From Sorghum bicolor (Eukaryota; Streptophyta; Magnoliopsida; Poales; Poaceae): a DNA stretch of 64,000 bases. The translations under genes were made by a program, and so were the position numbers. This document shows, one piece after another, positions 45,916 through 58,466 of the stretch (position 1 is its first letter; each line of letters opens with the position of its first letter). The notes beneath the pieces were generated by a model. It made no database searches. It saw only the letters and a program-made list of their open reading frames with translations, and was not told where the DNA came from. The stretch is taken from positions 17,554,398-17,618,397 of the forward strand of contig NC_012875.2 of NCBI RefSeq assembly GCF_000003195.3. Reading direction: 5' to 3'.

Positions 45916-47432
45916 TGTTGACGGTCCTTAAGTACTAAAATTAACCATCAAATAAACATGGAAAATGATCAATATGCACCAAACATCTAGAATTAGGGTT
46001 TTATCTGACAGAATTCCACGAGCTTTGGTGTTTATCTATTTCTACAGGGGGTTATCAGAAAATATGGAGAGAAGGCCCACATGTCATGTTTACAACGAGA
46101 TAATTACGTGCCACGCAATTTTCCTCAATCTAGAAGAGTCCAGATGCCACGGGAACGAACGGGAGACCAGACGGGCTCGGGGGCAGGGCGCCCGCCCTCC
46201 CCCCTTGGGCGCCCACCCTGGTCTCAGGTCCAATCCGAACCAAACTCTTGGATCATGTTCCACCGACCTAAGGGATCAAGGAAAACCATGCGATCAATGT
46301 CGGTTTGATCCAATGGCCAAAATTCACTTGAAAGGACTATATAACCAAGGCCTCTCCACCCCTGGAGGAGAGAAGAGAAGAGGAGAAATCATTATCAGAG
46401 GTAGCCATCAAAGTTAGGGTTTAGAGCTTCTCTCCCACAGAGAATTAGAATTAGCTACTCCCTAATCCTTCAAGTTTAGAGGATTGATTAGATAGCAATT
46501 AGAGAAGTAGAGCACTACGCTGTGGATTCGGATCTTCGGTAATAAAGATTGGTATTATTCATATCTTTCTCTAATACTTTGTTCTAATTACATTATGTCT
46601 CTATTTATTATGGTCTTAGTTTGCTCTAGTTCTATATTTGATATAGTTATGATTGATAATGAGTTTATGTATAAGTTTGCAAAGCGCTTAGCTCTTGACT
46701 CGAGGGAGGTAAGTGGTAGATCACATGTGGGCGTGGTGCTTAGATGTTATTTACCTACAAATGTATCCTATTGGCCGGGTTGTGTGGTAGTTCGTGATAG
46801 TGATAGCTTCGTTGATTCTTATGTAGTCCACCCTCCGTCGATAGGACAGGCAGAATTTGTATTGCGGAGTAAGTCTTACGATGTTCTGATTTACTTTAGC
46901 AATGTTCCTTATACATGAATGAAGAGTCTTTTATGCTATACATGATCTTGTAGATAACTAGAGTAGACTATGACTTAGTAGATAGTAGATAACTTAGAAT
47001 CCATTCTCTAGCTAATCCGACGTCACCTACATATATGAGGAGTAGTCTATTTTCTAATCGCTGTGTTATTTACCCATGAACTTATAATTCATTATCATTA
47101 TCTTTATGGTTTACCCCCTGCCAAAGTAAGTGACTGTGTGACGAGTTTCTCATTAGTAATCATGTTCTTGCAAGTTTATCTCTAGTCTATGCCTTGATAG
47201 ATTTAGTCCTTATCTTAATTTCACCCCTTGTTCTCTTAAGCAAAATTATAAATAACGATACCTGGAATACTTATCCTGGTGAAATGCTACAATGAGGTGT
47301 TTTATCTGTGCACTTGCGGATAGAATAGATTATTTTCTAGAGAGCCTTTACATTTATAAATACCTTTGTACACTCTGGCACCATGCTGGGGATGACAACC
47401 TAGTATCTAAGTGGTGTTAGCTAGTGTCAACA
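45916..47432 (+). mobile_element. D 3' LTR
   Basis: Same length as the 5' LTR and the same start and end. The right flank is GTCTGCTTAC, identical to position 30263 inside the Copia fragment. Confidence 0.92.
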
Positions 47433-47963
47433 GTCTGCTTACAAGATCTCCAAGCGATAGCACCACCACCCAAAGTGAATATGTATCCACTAGTGGCCTT
47501 AAGCTCATGAGGTTTTGAAATCTAGTTTGAATTACTATATCAGGGTGGGTTGGGCTAGCTAGGTACATCAATGAGCCAATAGTTTGGGAATATCTTAGAT
47601 GATCCTTTCCTAATCTTTTATTCTTTTGAAGTATTAGGCTAGGATCATAGGGTGTTGGAGAAGGTTTGCAATCCATATAATCAAAGCAGTTCGAAACCTT
47701 TTCCACATAATGAGACTATAAAAGAGTAATCCCATTCTCACTCTTATTAAGTTTAATATTGAGGATCACATCGGCTTCTCCTAAATCTTTCATGTCACAA
47801 TTTTGGGATAAAAATGATTTAACATCATTGATCTCATCGATGCTTGTCCCCAAAATTAGTATGTCATCAACATACAAACACAAGATTACTCCTTTGTTGT
47901 CACAGAACCCATCAAATTATAAGAGTTCAAGTGTAGGAACGATCGCTAGAGCAATTAAGTTTC
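47433..47963 (-). pseudogene. pol: Copia RT/RNase H fragment (X2 copy)
   Basis: Matches 30263-30942 in minus sense, with a deletion that removes the RKP...RYLKGK segment between the LASPTHPDI block and the RNase H part. Confidence 0.85.
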
Positions 47964-48600
47964 CAAACTTGAGCCCATATAATCTCGGTAGTCAATTGAA
48001 TTCTCGAAGGATTTCAAACCAACTGAGCAACATACCAAGATCGTAATAAGTTCAGCACAATACATCGATTGTTACAACATTACATACAAGGTCGATGAAG
48101 TGACATACATCAAAGTTTACTTAAGTTATTACAAACTAAGTTCAAAGTAGCGTAAGCAACATAGTTTTGAAACCAACATCACAAGTTCATTGTTACTATC
48201 AGAGTCTCATCACATCCACCAAAAGATAGTTAGGTACGATGATTAGAGAACTGTGCCCAACGGTTAGTCCTCATCCTGAGCGGGGTAAAGACAGGTCTTG
48301 TAGAAACCATCATAGAATATATCATCTACAACAAGTGGGAATAAACCCTGAGTACGAGGTTGTACTCAGCTAGACTTACCTGACGAACCAAAACAAGGAC
48401 ACCAAGGATCATGCAAGGCTACTAAAAGAGTGGAGCTGGCTTGACTCATTTTGCATAAAAAGCTTAAGTTAGAGAACTAAACCTTTCTTATTAGCCTCAA
48501 GTTAATTATCATTAACCTGCCACTATATTAGCACGTGTACTATAGCACTCACTTGATTAATCATCAAACAAATAAGCATCAAACAAATAAGCTTTTACAT
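47964..48600 (-). mobile_element. G2 LTR remnant (Tekay-like)
   Basis: Present only in X2. In minus sense it resembles 62160-62580 of the Tekay-type LTR: GTAAGTCTAGCTGAGTAC, the CTCGTACTCAGGGTT segment, and GGTTTGAAATCCTTCGAGA. So G belongs to the same broad lineage as the element entering at 58733. It is fused to integrase by deletion at about 48600. Confidence 0.65.
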
Positions 48601-50181
48601 GAGAACAGTTGTCGCAACGAGCGACAAAAGCAGAAATTTCCTTCTTCATTTTCATCCACCAAAATAGAGGTTTAAGGTCCTGATACATCTTACTACTACC
48701 AGGATGAATAGATAGCTTGGATTTATGAGCTTGAGACAGAATCTGATTCCGAAGCTCTCAATTCTTAGGTACCACAAGCCTATCTTTAAACCACAAAATT
48801 CCATTCTCATCAACCTAGAAATGCTTGGTTTCTTCCTCTTTCATCTTTTTTTTATGTGGTGGATACCCACATCAGTCTGCTGCAACTCAATCACCCGATT
48901 ACAAAGAGAACTCTCTAGGGCAATGTGGTGAAGCACCACTGGATACATAAGGTGTGACAAGGAAGGATCCTCAATCCTTACTGAATTGCAATGCGACTTC
49001 CAACTCAAGGCATGGTAGTGCACTTGAAGATTATAATCTTTAATCAACTCAAGCCATCTTCGCTGTCACATGTTCAACTCTGGTTGAGTAAAGATGTACT
49101 TGAGGCTTTTATGATCGGTGTAGATGTTACACAAATTACCTAATAGATAGTGCCTCCACATCTTCAAAGCATAAACTACTGCTGCCAATTCTAAAACATG
49201 AGTGGATAATTGACCTCATGCTTTTGAAGTTGGTGAGACGCATAAGCGATGAATCTTCCTTCTTACATAAGCACACAGCCCAGATCGATACCGGATGCAT
49301 AACAAAAGACATCAAACGACTTCTCGATATCGGGTTGAGCTAAGACTGGGGCTAATGTCAGTAAGGTTCTCAACTTATGGAATGTCTCATAACACTCTGG
49401 CATCCACAGGAACTTTTCATCTTTCTGAAGCAAACAAGTCATAGGCTTGGATATTTTGGAAAACTTTAGAATGAAACGACGATAATACCCAGCTAAGCCT
49501 AGAAAACTCCGCATCACGTGCACTAAGGTTGGAACCTTCCAATCCAACACTTCTTACACCTTGGTCGGACCAACCGAGATTCCTTCTTCAAACAAGACAT
49601 GGCCCAAGAAAGGTACTTTCTTTAGCCAGAACTCACACTTGCTAAACTTAGCATAAAGCTGATGCTCACGCAACCGAGTCAACACCACATGCAAATGCTC
49701 TGCATGTCTTCTTCATTCCGAGAATATACCAAGATATCATCAATGAAGACCAACACGAATTTGTCTAATTTGGGCATGAAGACCGAATTCATGAGATACA
49801 TGAAATGCACCGGTGCATTGGTCAGACCGAAGGACATAATGAGGTACTCATACAACCCATACCTTGTTGAGAAAGCCGTCTTGGGTATATCTTCAGGACG
49901 GATCTTGATCTCATGGTACCCGGATCGCAAATCAATCTTAGAGAATACCTTGGCTTTAGACAACGGATCAAACAAGATATCAATGCAAGGAAGAGGGTAC
50001 TTGTTCTTGATAGTCATCATGTTGAGTGGATGATAATCCAATGCGCAAGGATTGATCCTTCTTCTTCACAAAGATAGCCGGACAACCCCAAGAAGAAAAA
50101 CTATGATAAATAAGACCCTTCTAGAGATAGGAGCAGTGCCTGGAAGCAATTTGATTTTAAACTCCATGTCTCGGTCTAGAG
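48601..50181 (-). pseudogene. pol: G2 pol: RT, RNase H, start of integrase
   Basis: Minus sense: [53 protein letters not shown] and FIDDILVYS (50041-49700). RNase H with [15 protein letters not shown] and DVFCYASG follows (49550-49263). Then the connection and an integrase zinc finger, SIHPGSSKMYQDLK ... CDNCSHVKA (about 48730-48590). The integrase core and any chromodomain are missing. Stops and a frameshift lie near 49560 and 49250. Confidence 0.85.
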
Positions 50182-50186
50182 GAAGT

Positions 50187-51794
50187 TGTTGACAGTAGAT
50201 AAGTATCAATTTTATATCAACAAGAGAATGGAATAAGGGCATGAAATAATCACCAACTGTAGAATAGGGTTTCATCTGACAGATTTCCATAGGTTTTGGT
50301 GAATGTCTGTTTCTATAGGGGGGTTATCAGGAATTGACCCTTAGAGGCCCACATGTCATGATTACATAGAGAGAAACAAGATATCTACGCCACATATACA
50401 AAAGAAGGATCTAGAAGAGTCGGGAATCTACCAGAACAAAGCAGAACACGAGCGGAGTCTGGGGAGGGCGCCTAGAGGGGGCGGCTACCCTGCCCTCCTG
50501 ACTAATCAGGAGCAGTCTTATGGATCGAGCTATAATCACCTTTGAGGAGCATGGATCTTCATCCATTAAGTCAGTTTGATCCAAGGGTCACGGTTAATCC
50601 CACCGGCCTATATAAGGTGGGGTAGACCCTAGGGTTAGAGGCATTGATTAGAAGAGATAACCATTCCCCTAGGGTTAGAGGCATTGATTAGAAGAGATAA
50701 CCATTCTCATTGATAGAATTCATTCTCTACCTTCTTCTCTCTAGAGCTCCAAGTTTAGAAGCATAGCTATATAGAATAGATCTAGTTAGAGGCAAGCATC
50801 GCTTGGTTTCTAGATCTGTCGAAAAGATACTCAGTAATTCTTGTAATCTTTATCCTACATTATTCTAGTCCATCATTATATATATTATTTCATCATATTA
50901 TGAATATGACTTTGCTCTATTCTATTATATTGGATATGACTTTGCTCTACTTGCTTATATTCTTAATTATATTGTTCTTAGTCTATTATGATTATATGCT
51001 TGGCATAGTTGGTTTAGATTTATATTCAAATATATGTTTGTATAGCGCTCAGTTTTGATATCACGGGGGTGGTCAACATTATGTAGGTGTGGTGCCTATA
51101 TCGTGTTTGCCTGCATTTGCATGCTATATTTCGGGTCGTGTGGTAGATCGTGGGGATGTTATACCCGTTGAGTCCTCTATAGTCCACCGTCCGAATGTAG
51201 TTTCTGTAGACACTAATTACGAGGAGACGATTGCTTTATTCCTGATTTTCCTTGGTAATGTCCATATGTGTAGATATAATCTGCTCTTGCTATGATTGCC
51301 ACGTATAATTGCACTAATCATAATATGCTAGACTATATAGTTGGAATAACATAGGAAACATCTTAGTAGATCATTCTAATTCATGCTAGTTCTATAGACT
51401 GAAGTACTCTAGATATACATTTATCATTCTATGTTTGATTACTATTCATTATATATATTTATCTTGACTATGTGACTTACCCCTGCATTAAGTTAGATAG
51501 ATAAGATGTGGTTACCCTCATGAGATTACATGCTAGTGATATCTATTCCCTTGGTTATCATTCCTCTGGGTAAAATTATAAATACGATACCTGGAACTTT
51601 CCTGGGTGAAATGCTACAATGGTATACATCTGTGCGCTTGCGGATACCTGATTCTATATTTATCATTCTAAGAGAGCATTGCATATTTACTACCACTAGC
51701 GTATTTCTTGGGGTCATGCTGGGGATGACAACCTAGCCACTGAGGATAGGGTCTTTACTCTACTCTTAGTAAGTGACGCTAAGAAATGCCAATA
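50187..51794 (+). mobile_element. Solo LTR H2
   Basis: The counterpart of H1 with TSD GAAGT/GAAGC (50182-50186 and 51795-51799). It has the same TATA and 39-bp tandem duplication, and was therefore inserted before the duplication. Confidence 0.88.
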
Positions 51795-53138
51795 GAAGCC
51801 TGGGCAAGTCATCAGGAAAGATATCCGGAAACTCACACACCACCGAAATGTCCTTGATGGCAATAGATGTAACTGCATTCATCGTGTTGTGGATGTTAAT
51901 ATCGTGAGGAAGTTGCACTAAGAATGCCTCCTTAGTGCTAGGATCCCTCGACATTACCACTCATCCATTTCATTCCCAGAATCACATCTATGCCCACACT
52001 AGGCAAAACAACCAAATCAGCAAGAAACTAACGGTCTCCTATTTCTAGAGTTGCCCCCAAACCACTTGATTTGTAGAAATATTGTTCCAGGAGGCACTAA
52101 TGCAATAACTGCCTTTATCAAGGGTGACTGCCTTGAGATTATGCTTAGATACAAAGTCTGAACTCACAAATGAATGCGATGCTCTAGAATAAAAAGCACA
52201 AGTGCAACACATCAGTTAACTAGAAACATACCAGCCGTCACCACTTCACCAGCAAGGATCTCTTCGGCGGGTATGGGCAGTTGCTTTGCTAAAGACCCGT
52301 CTGATTGCAATTCTAGCACGGTCGGTTGGCAGGTGGAGCCTTGGCATTGCTGGGCCTAGTGTCTCCCCTTGGAAGAGCAATGGAATACCCCTTACGGAAC
52401 CTAGTTTTCATCGGATTCTTCATCACCGGAGGTTGGTACCGCATATTTGGGGTTGGCGCATGATACTAGGGCTTCGCTACCACTAGAGCCTTGGACTCGG
52501 ATGCCTCATCCTCAAAAGCACACTCACGAGTTTTGGTCGCAGTGTACACAATATTGTAATTCTTTTGAGTAAGAGCATCATAGACAAACTCATTGAATGT
52601 GGCACATTTGGTATGACCCATAGTCTTCAACAACTTGGGACCAAGACCTCTCTTGAAACTAGTAATTTTCTTTACCTTAGTGCTCACGAACTCAGGTACC
52701 TGGACAAATGATTGAAAGCATGCAAGTACTCCTTCAAGGTTTTGTTATCCTGGGTTAGTTGCATAAACTCAGTATGCTTCACCATGAGCCCCAAGGGTAT
52801 AAAGTGCCCCTTGAATGCCTCATGGAATAGATTCTAGTCAACCACTGTATTCTCTGGGAGGGCATTCCTATAATGATTCCACCAGATACCAGCGGGACCT
52901 TGCAGTTGATGAGCTGCATACTCAGCCTTCAGACTGTCGGTCAACCTGAGCAAGCGGAACTTCTGCTCCCCCATGTTCAGCCATTCCTCAGCCTGAATGG
53001 GTTCCTCAGCCTCCTTGAAAGGTGGGGGCTTGGTCCATGAAGTCCTTGAAGCTGCTGTATTGGTTTGGTGTCGGTCCATGTTGTACATCTCGGCCCCCTT
53101 GATTTGCCATCTAATGAATAGAGTCAGTTAACAATATT
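51795..53138 (-). pseudogene. G2 protease and gag
   Basis: Minus sense. Gag at 53088-52690 includes AEEWLNMGEQKFRLLRLTDSL and GPAGIWWNHYRN, the chromovirus gag core. The gag tail is at 52687-52466. The protease end VCEFPDIFPDDLP is at about 51860-51800. Stops break the frames between them (52460-51960). Confidence 0.7.
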
Positions 53139-54665
53139 TGTGAAAGGATTAAGATGCCCAAGAGGGGGGGCGTGAATTGGGCTTCTCTAAAAATTTAAGC
53201 AACCTATAAGCTCCAATTCACCCGCTTGTGCCTAGGTGTGTTCTAGGGAGGTACCAGATAAAAGTTTTGCAACCTAGTTCCAATCCTATTCTAGCATGGC
53301 AATTATAGAAATGTAAATGCACAAAGTAAATGCTAAAATGTAAAGGATGAGAGCTAGAAGAATGCAGCAATGTTTTGCCGAGGTATCAGAGAGTCGCCAC
53401 TCTCCACTATTCCTCATTGGAGCACCTGTGCAAGGGCGTTGCTCCCCCTTGGTCCGCTCAAGGACCAAGTTCTCTCTATGGGCTGATTCTTCGACACTCC
53501 GTCGTGGTGAATCACCCAAAACCACTCAGAAGCTTGACACGAGCCACCCACAAGAACTTTGGGCAGTCTTCGTGCCTCCAATCACCACCGAACCATCTAG
53601 GTGATGGCGATCACCAAGAGTAACAAGCAAAGAACTCTCACTTAACCCAAACAAGGCTCTAGAGAGTGATGGATGCACACTTGAACTCTTGGATCTCAAC
53701 TAGAGAAGGATTCACTCAAGAAATCGCTCAATTCTCAATCCTCTCTAGGCTCTTGCTTCTCTTTTGCACCACAAGATGTTACTCAGCTGATCAAATGGGC
53801 AAGAGACCTCCCATGGACGAGGTGAAGGAGTATAAATACCCCCCATCAAGTCCAAGGGTCGGCCACCCAAATTCCTCCAAAAATGGGAGCACCGGACGCG
53901 CTCCGCAGAGCGTCCGGTGCTCCATCAATAGCTAATTGTACTTGCTCTGCAACACACTAGGTGCACCCACAGTGGATTTGGTGACTCACTTGGATCGCGT
54001 CCGGTGCTAGGGCAAACTTCAACCCTCTCTGGGTACGGGACCGGACGCACCCTAGTGGGTCTGCTGCGTGCGTCCGGTGCTCGGTCAAACTGTAGACCTC
54101 CCTGGGTAAGGGACCAGACGCACCCCAGCGAGTCCGGTGTGTGCGCTCCGTGCCTAATCCTAGGCACCCAGGCACGCCGACCCAAGTCAGCACCACCGGA
54201 CGTGCTCATAGAGCGTTCGGTGCCTGTTTCGGCATAAAAACTTCGTCGAAACGCAATATTTCCAAAATGAAATTTGTTCCTCTCGATCTAAGGACTTTCT
54301 CGGAGCTACCTAGTGCTAGGTTTAACAAGTATGCACCACACCTAAACCTAAAGCCTTGCCTAGGTCAAGCTACCCACTCAATGCCCCCTTAATAGTATGG
54401 TCAAAGGAAAAACAAAGTCCTAAACTACTCTAGGTGCCCTTCTTCACCATATGGCACCAAGACCTAGTCTAGTTTCGATGATGTCCAACCATCCTTTGAA
54501 AACCAAAACAATTTCCACAATTAAGTCGGCATGAATTATCTAGTCCATCAATCACCATTACCATGACCTAACATAAATGACTTTGCCTCTACAAAACACA
54601 TGTTAGTCATAGTAATCAATATAGTCATTAATCACCAAAACTCATTAGGGGCCTAGATGCTTTCA
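53139..54665 (-). mobile_element. Sirevirus S2 LTR
   Basis: 1527 bp, TGTGAAAGG ... ATGCTTTCA. The best palindrome of the LTR is here: GGAGCACCGGACGC and GCGTCCGGTGCTCC around GCTCCGCAGA (about 53885-53922). Further CCGGACGC/GCGTCCGG copies extend to 54225. Confidence 0.8.
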
Positions 54666-54980
54666 GTCTCCCCCTCTTTGGTGATTGATGATAATAACCT
54701 CAAGTATGTTTGAAGTGAGGTTTTTAATTAACTTGGTTTCTATAAGCATGTGACAATAAGAACAAAAAAGATTAGACATGCTTATATCAACCAAGCGTGA
54801 TATCCTGTGTCCCAAAATGTAAGATGTGTGCAACAAGATACAACAACATAAGGCTCATAAGATATTGGAGTAAGAACATAGAAGCAAAACAATATGAGCC
54901 AAACACATGACATAAAGGATATTATCATAAAGCATAAGTCAGGTCTCACAACTATAACAAAAAGTATCTCACAAATGCAT
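54666..54980 (-). mobile_element. Sirevirus S2 internal 3' part
   Basis: As S1 but ending at AATGCAT directly before the B2 LTR, about 180 bp earlier than B1 enters S1. Either B2 is a separate insertion or the intervening sequence was lost. Confidence 0.7.
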
Positions 54981-56222
54981 TGTTGGGTATTTTAAACACA
55001 AACAGAAAAATCTACAAGTGCACGGATACCGATGTAGCATTCACCCGGGAGTATTCCAGAGTATCGATTTTCCACAGGGAACGTGAGTGTAATAATTAAG
55101 ATTCAAGATCGCACAAGGATAACTATATAATTATTTTTGGTGGGAAGAGAGGAACTTTCCTGAGAGTTCTCTAGTTGATCTAATAATCAAGAAGTACTTC
55201 AAAGATTATTTATTTCGGGACATCAGAACACTAACCACAGAAAGGGGTGAGAAGGGGGCTAGGAAGCTCTGACTACGGTCCTACAAACACCGATCCGAAC
55301 GAGGTGGGATACGTCGACCGTTAGGGCTGTCACTACCCTAGGGCTACCACAACAATCCGCTGGATTGGGTGCAATTCTAGGTAATTGCAAGACTAAACAC
55401 CACGTCTAATCTATTAATTACTACTCTAATGTTGCAAAGATTAGAGCACTTGATGCAAGCGGGAATCCAATAAATAACTTGAATGTAAATAAAAGTAATT
55501 AAAGAACTCAGGAATTATGAATTGAAGAACCTAGAGAACGATGAAGAACGAACCAGTTGCTGCAAAAGTATAATGTTGAGGAAGATCCGACAGATCCGGC
55601 TCCTCCTCCTCCGCTCTCCTCTTCTCTCTCCTTATTTTCTAGATTACAACTAGAACTAACAAGAACTAGAACTAGAGGAACTAGAACTAGAACTAGATGA
55701 ACTAGAGGGATCCTCCCTACTTAGATGAAGAATTGAAACCCTAGCTTTGATTCTATAGAAGAGGTATGATCTCCAGGGGCCAGGGGGCCTTGCTTATATA
55801 GTCTTTTCAGATGAATCTGGGTCGTCGGATCAAACCGACATTAATCGCATGGTTTTCCTTGATCCTTTAGGTCGATGGAGCATGATCCACGAAACGTGTC
55901 CTGATTGGACTCTCGAAGTGGGCGGACGCCAAGGAGAGTTGGGTGGGCGCCCTGCCTCCAAGCCCGATTGCCTTCCCGTTCGCTCCCGTGGCTTCTGGAG
56001 TCTTCTAGATGGTAGAAAATTGCGCGTCACGTTAATATCTCTATGTAATCCTGACATGTGGACCTTTCTTCCATATTTCCTGATAACCCCCAGCAGAAAT
56101 AGACAAACACCAAAACTCGTGGAATTCTGTCAGATAAAACCCTAAGTCTAGGTGTTGGTTGCATTTGGATCCTTTTCTATGATTAGTTGACAGTTAAATG
56201 TGAGCATTAAGGACCGTCAACA
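54981..56222 (-). mobile_element. B2 LTR (Athila-like)
   Basis: 1242 bp. More diverged from B1 than B0 is, especially in the U3 GC region (GGGTGGGCGCCCTGCC at about 55950). TATA-like TTATATAG at about 55793-55800. Confidence 0.88.
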
Positions 56223-57479
56223 AGCTCCCCCATGCTTAACCTTTGCTCGTCCCTGAGCAAAGCTAAAATCAGCAAGAAAACAGGGGTTACTTTTATGCCT
56301 CTTACTACAGGGTTTTTATGTTATCACTATGGTCTTAAGTGATTGAAAAACAGAACGATGAAGTCAAGCACTATGTCTCAAGTTCTTTTGTCTTACCTTT
56401 GTTCTGGAGTTGTTTGTAAGTTTCCAAAATAAAACTGAGGAATTTGGCTTCTTCTCGAAAGATATATAAGTAGAGCTTTAAAAGTTTTAGCATACTTACT
56501 TTGCATTTTGCTATGTCAATGCTCGGAGCAAGGGAGAGGAATGTCATACTCCTAGATCAAGACCTTTGATCTTTTTGAAAAGATTGTCATCTCTTATTGG
56601 CATATTGCTTATTTAGAGGGACCATGGGCTATCATTTTTTTTCTTTCTTTTTTCAGTCTCTCTTTTCTTTTTTTTCCAAGTGGGTACCAAGTACCCCTAA
56701 TTCTACTATCGGACACGTGTCCATTGTTTCTCACTCAGATGGGTATCTTTGTACCCCTATTTCTACTTCGGACACTTGTCCATTTTTACCTCTCGTCTCA
56801 CTCTTTTTTTTGAATCAAATTTTTGCACAGTCCCATGCCTCTAACGCAATAATACTTCGGAAGAGTGAATCTTTTATATTTTAAACAAAAAGATCTTGAT
56901 CTTTAGAGCATGATAATTCTCTCAACCAAAACTACAAGAATTAACAATGGCTTGAACAAAGCAAGTGCCCACAATTTTAATATTTATATCTTATAAGACT
57001 CTAAGTATTATGTGAAACAGGATCTCATTATTTTTTTCTTTGAATTTTTAGATTTTCAAAAGATAAAATCTCCAGAACTCTAGCAAAACTTGGAACAAGT
57101 TAAATAGTAGCTCAGACCTTCTCATATCATGTTTGTCAATTACCTAGACTTGGATCAAACTTTCTTTTTATTTTATTTAAAACTTAGGATTACACAAAAC
57201 TATTGTATATCTCAAAAGAAAAACTTTGTTTGGTTTCATGGTTATGCATTTTTTTATTTCCGAATACTAGTAAATACAACCAAGAAAGAAAAGTAATACT
57301 TATCTAGATACACGTGGGGGTGCCTAGCCCAAGCTGGATGTTGACATAGTCGTTCACTCTTGTGGCCTGCATGTTCGGTCTCACTCTTCTTAAGCTTCAA
57401 AATCCTACACAACCCAAATAGACAACAAAACTCGTGGAGCATGTTAAGGGTTAGGTAATTGTCTAGAGCTTATGAGAGC
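56223..57479 (-). other. B2 3' UTR
   Basis: PPT next to the LTR, then non-coding sequence matching 10127-11367. Hairpins GGACACGTGTCC (56711-56722) and GGACACTTGTCC (56770-56781). It includes the intact ACCAA site (56686-56690) that is occupied by D in X1. Confidence 0.78.
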
Positions 57480-58466
57480 TTAATATGAGAATTCTATGAA
57501 CTCAATCACAATAAGTTCCTCTACCAGGTTGTTTTGTGGCTCGAGATAGATTTTCAAGGGTTGTCCATTTACCTTAAAAGTGTTACCTATGTCGTTTTGG
57601 ATGGTAATGGCTCCATGAGTTGAAGTGTCCATAACCTTGTATGGTCCATCCCACTTACTTCGTAGCTTAGCATGCCCAAAGAGCTTAACTCTTGAATTGA
57701 ATAGTAGAACCTTATCTCCAGGCTTAAACTCCTTGTGCTTGATTCTCTTATCATGCCATCGTTTTGTTCTCTCTTTATAGATCCTTGAATTGTGGTAGGC
57801 TTTCTCTCTCCATTCTTCTAGCTCAGATAGCTGCATCAGACGATTCTTGCTAGTGAGGTGGAGATCCATGTTCCATTTCTTGAGTGCCCAATGAGCTTTA
57901 AACTCTACTTCCACAGGAAAATGACAAGTTTTTCCATATAGAAGTTGATAAGGTGACATGCCTATGGGTGTTTTGAATGCAGTTCTGTATGCCCAAAGTG
58001 CATCAGGATGTTTGTCCATCCACCCCTTACCCATCTCATCTATGGTCTTTTGTAAAATATTTTTGATTTGTTTGTTAGATGTTTCGGCTTGACCGCTAGT
58101 CTGAGGATGGTATGGTGTTGCGACGTTGTGTCGAACTCCATGATCGGCTAGGTACTTCCGAAAGATTTTGTTGATGAAGTCGGAACCTCCATCGCTTATT
58201 ACTATCCGGGGTATACCAAAGCGAGGAAAGATTACTTCATGGAACATTCTCTTGGCATGCTTTGAATCAGCTGATCGACAAGGTAGGGCTTCTACCCATT
58301 TGGACACGTAGTCCACAGCTACTAAGATATACTCGCAATTCCCGGAAATAGGGAATGGCCCCTTGAAAACAATGCCCCATACATCGAAAAGTTCTACTTG
58401 AAGATTATTTGTGAGAGGCATTTCATTTCGTGAGTTGATATTCCCATGTTTTTTCATCGGTGGCAT
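57480..58466 (-). pseudogene. pol: B2 integrase core and C-terminus (Athila type)
   Basis: An open frame of 328 codons, better preserved than B0. It has [12 protein letters not shown], where the usual first catalytic Asp of the DDE triad is Val; the second Asp in ISDGGSDF and the Glu in [12 protein letters not shown] are kept. The C-terminal domain has KRWHDKRI and [15 protein letters not shown] and ends FIEFSY. The Val suggests loss of strand-transfer activity. Confidence 0.85.

Larger units (their letters stand above)
38144..47432 (+). mobile_element. Pol-less Athila-like retrotransposon D
   Basis: Two 1517-bp LTRs (38144-39660 and 45916-47432), a PBS for tRNA-Asp, gag-protease, no RT/RNase H/integrase at all, an ATHILA-type ORF, a long 3' UTR and the PPT AAGCTTGGGGGAGTT. 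Flanks do not match (ACCAA left, GTCTG right), although both LTRs are complete. It must depend on another element's pol. Confidence 0.9.
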
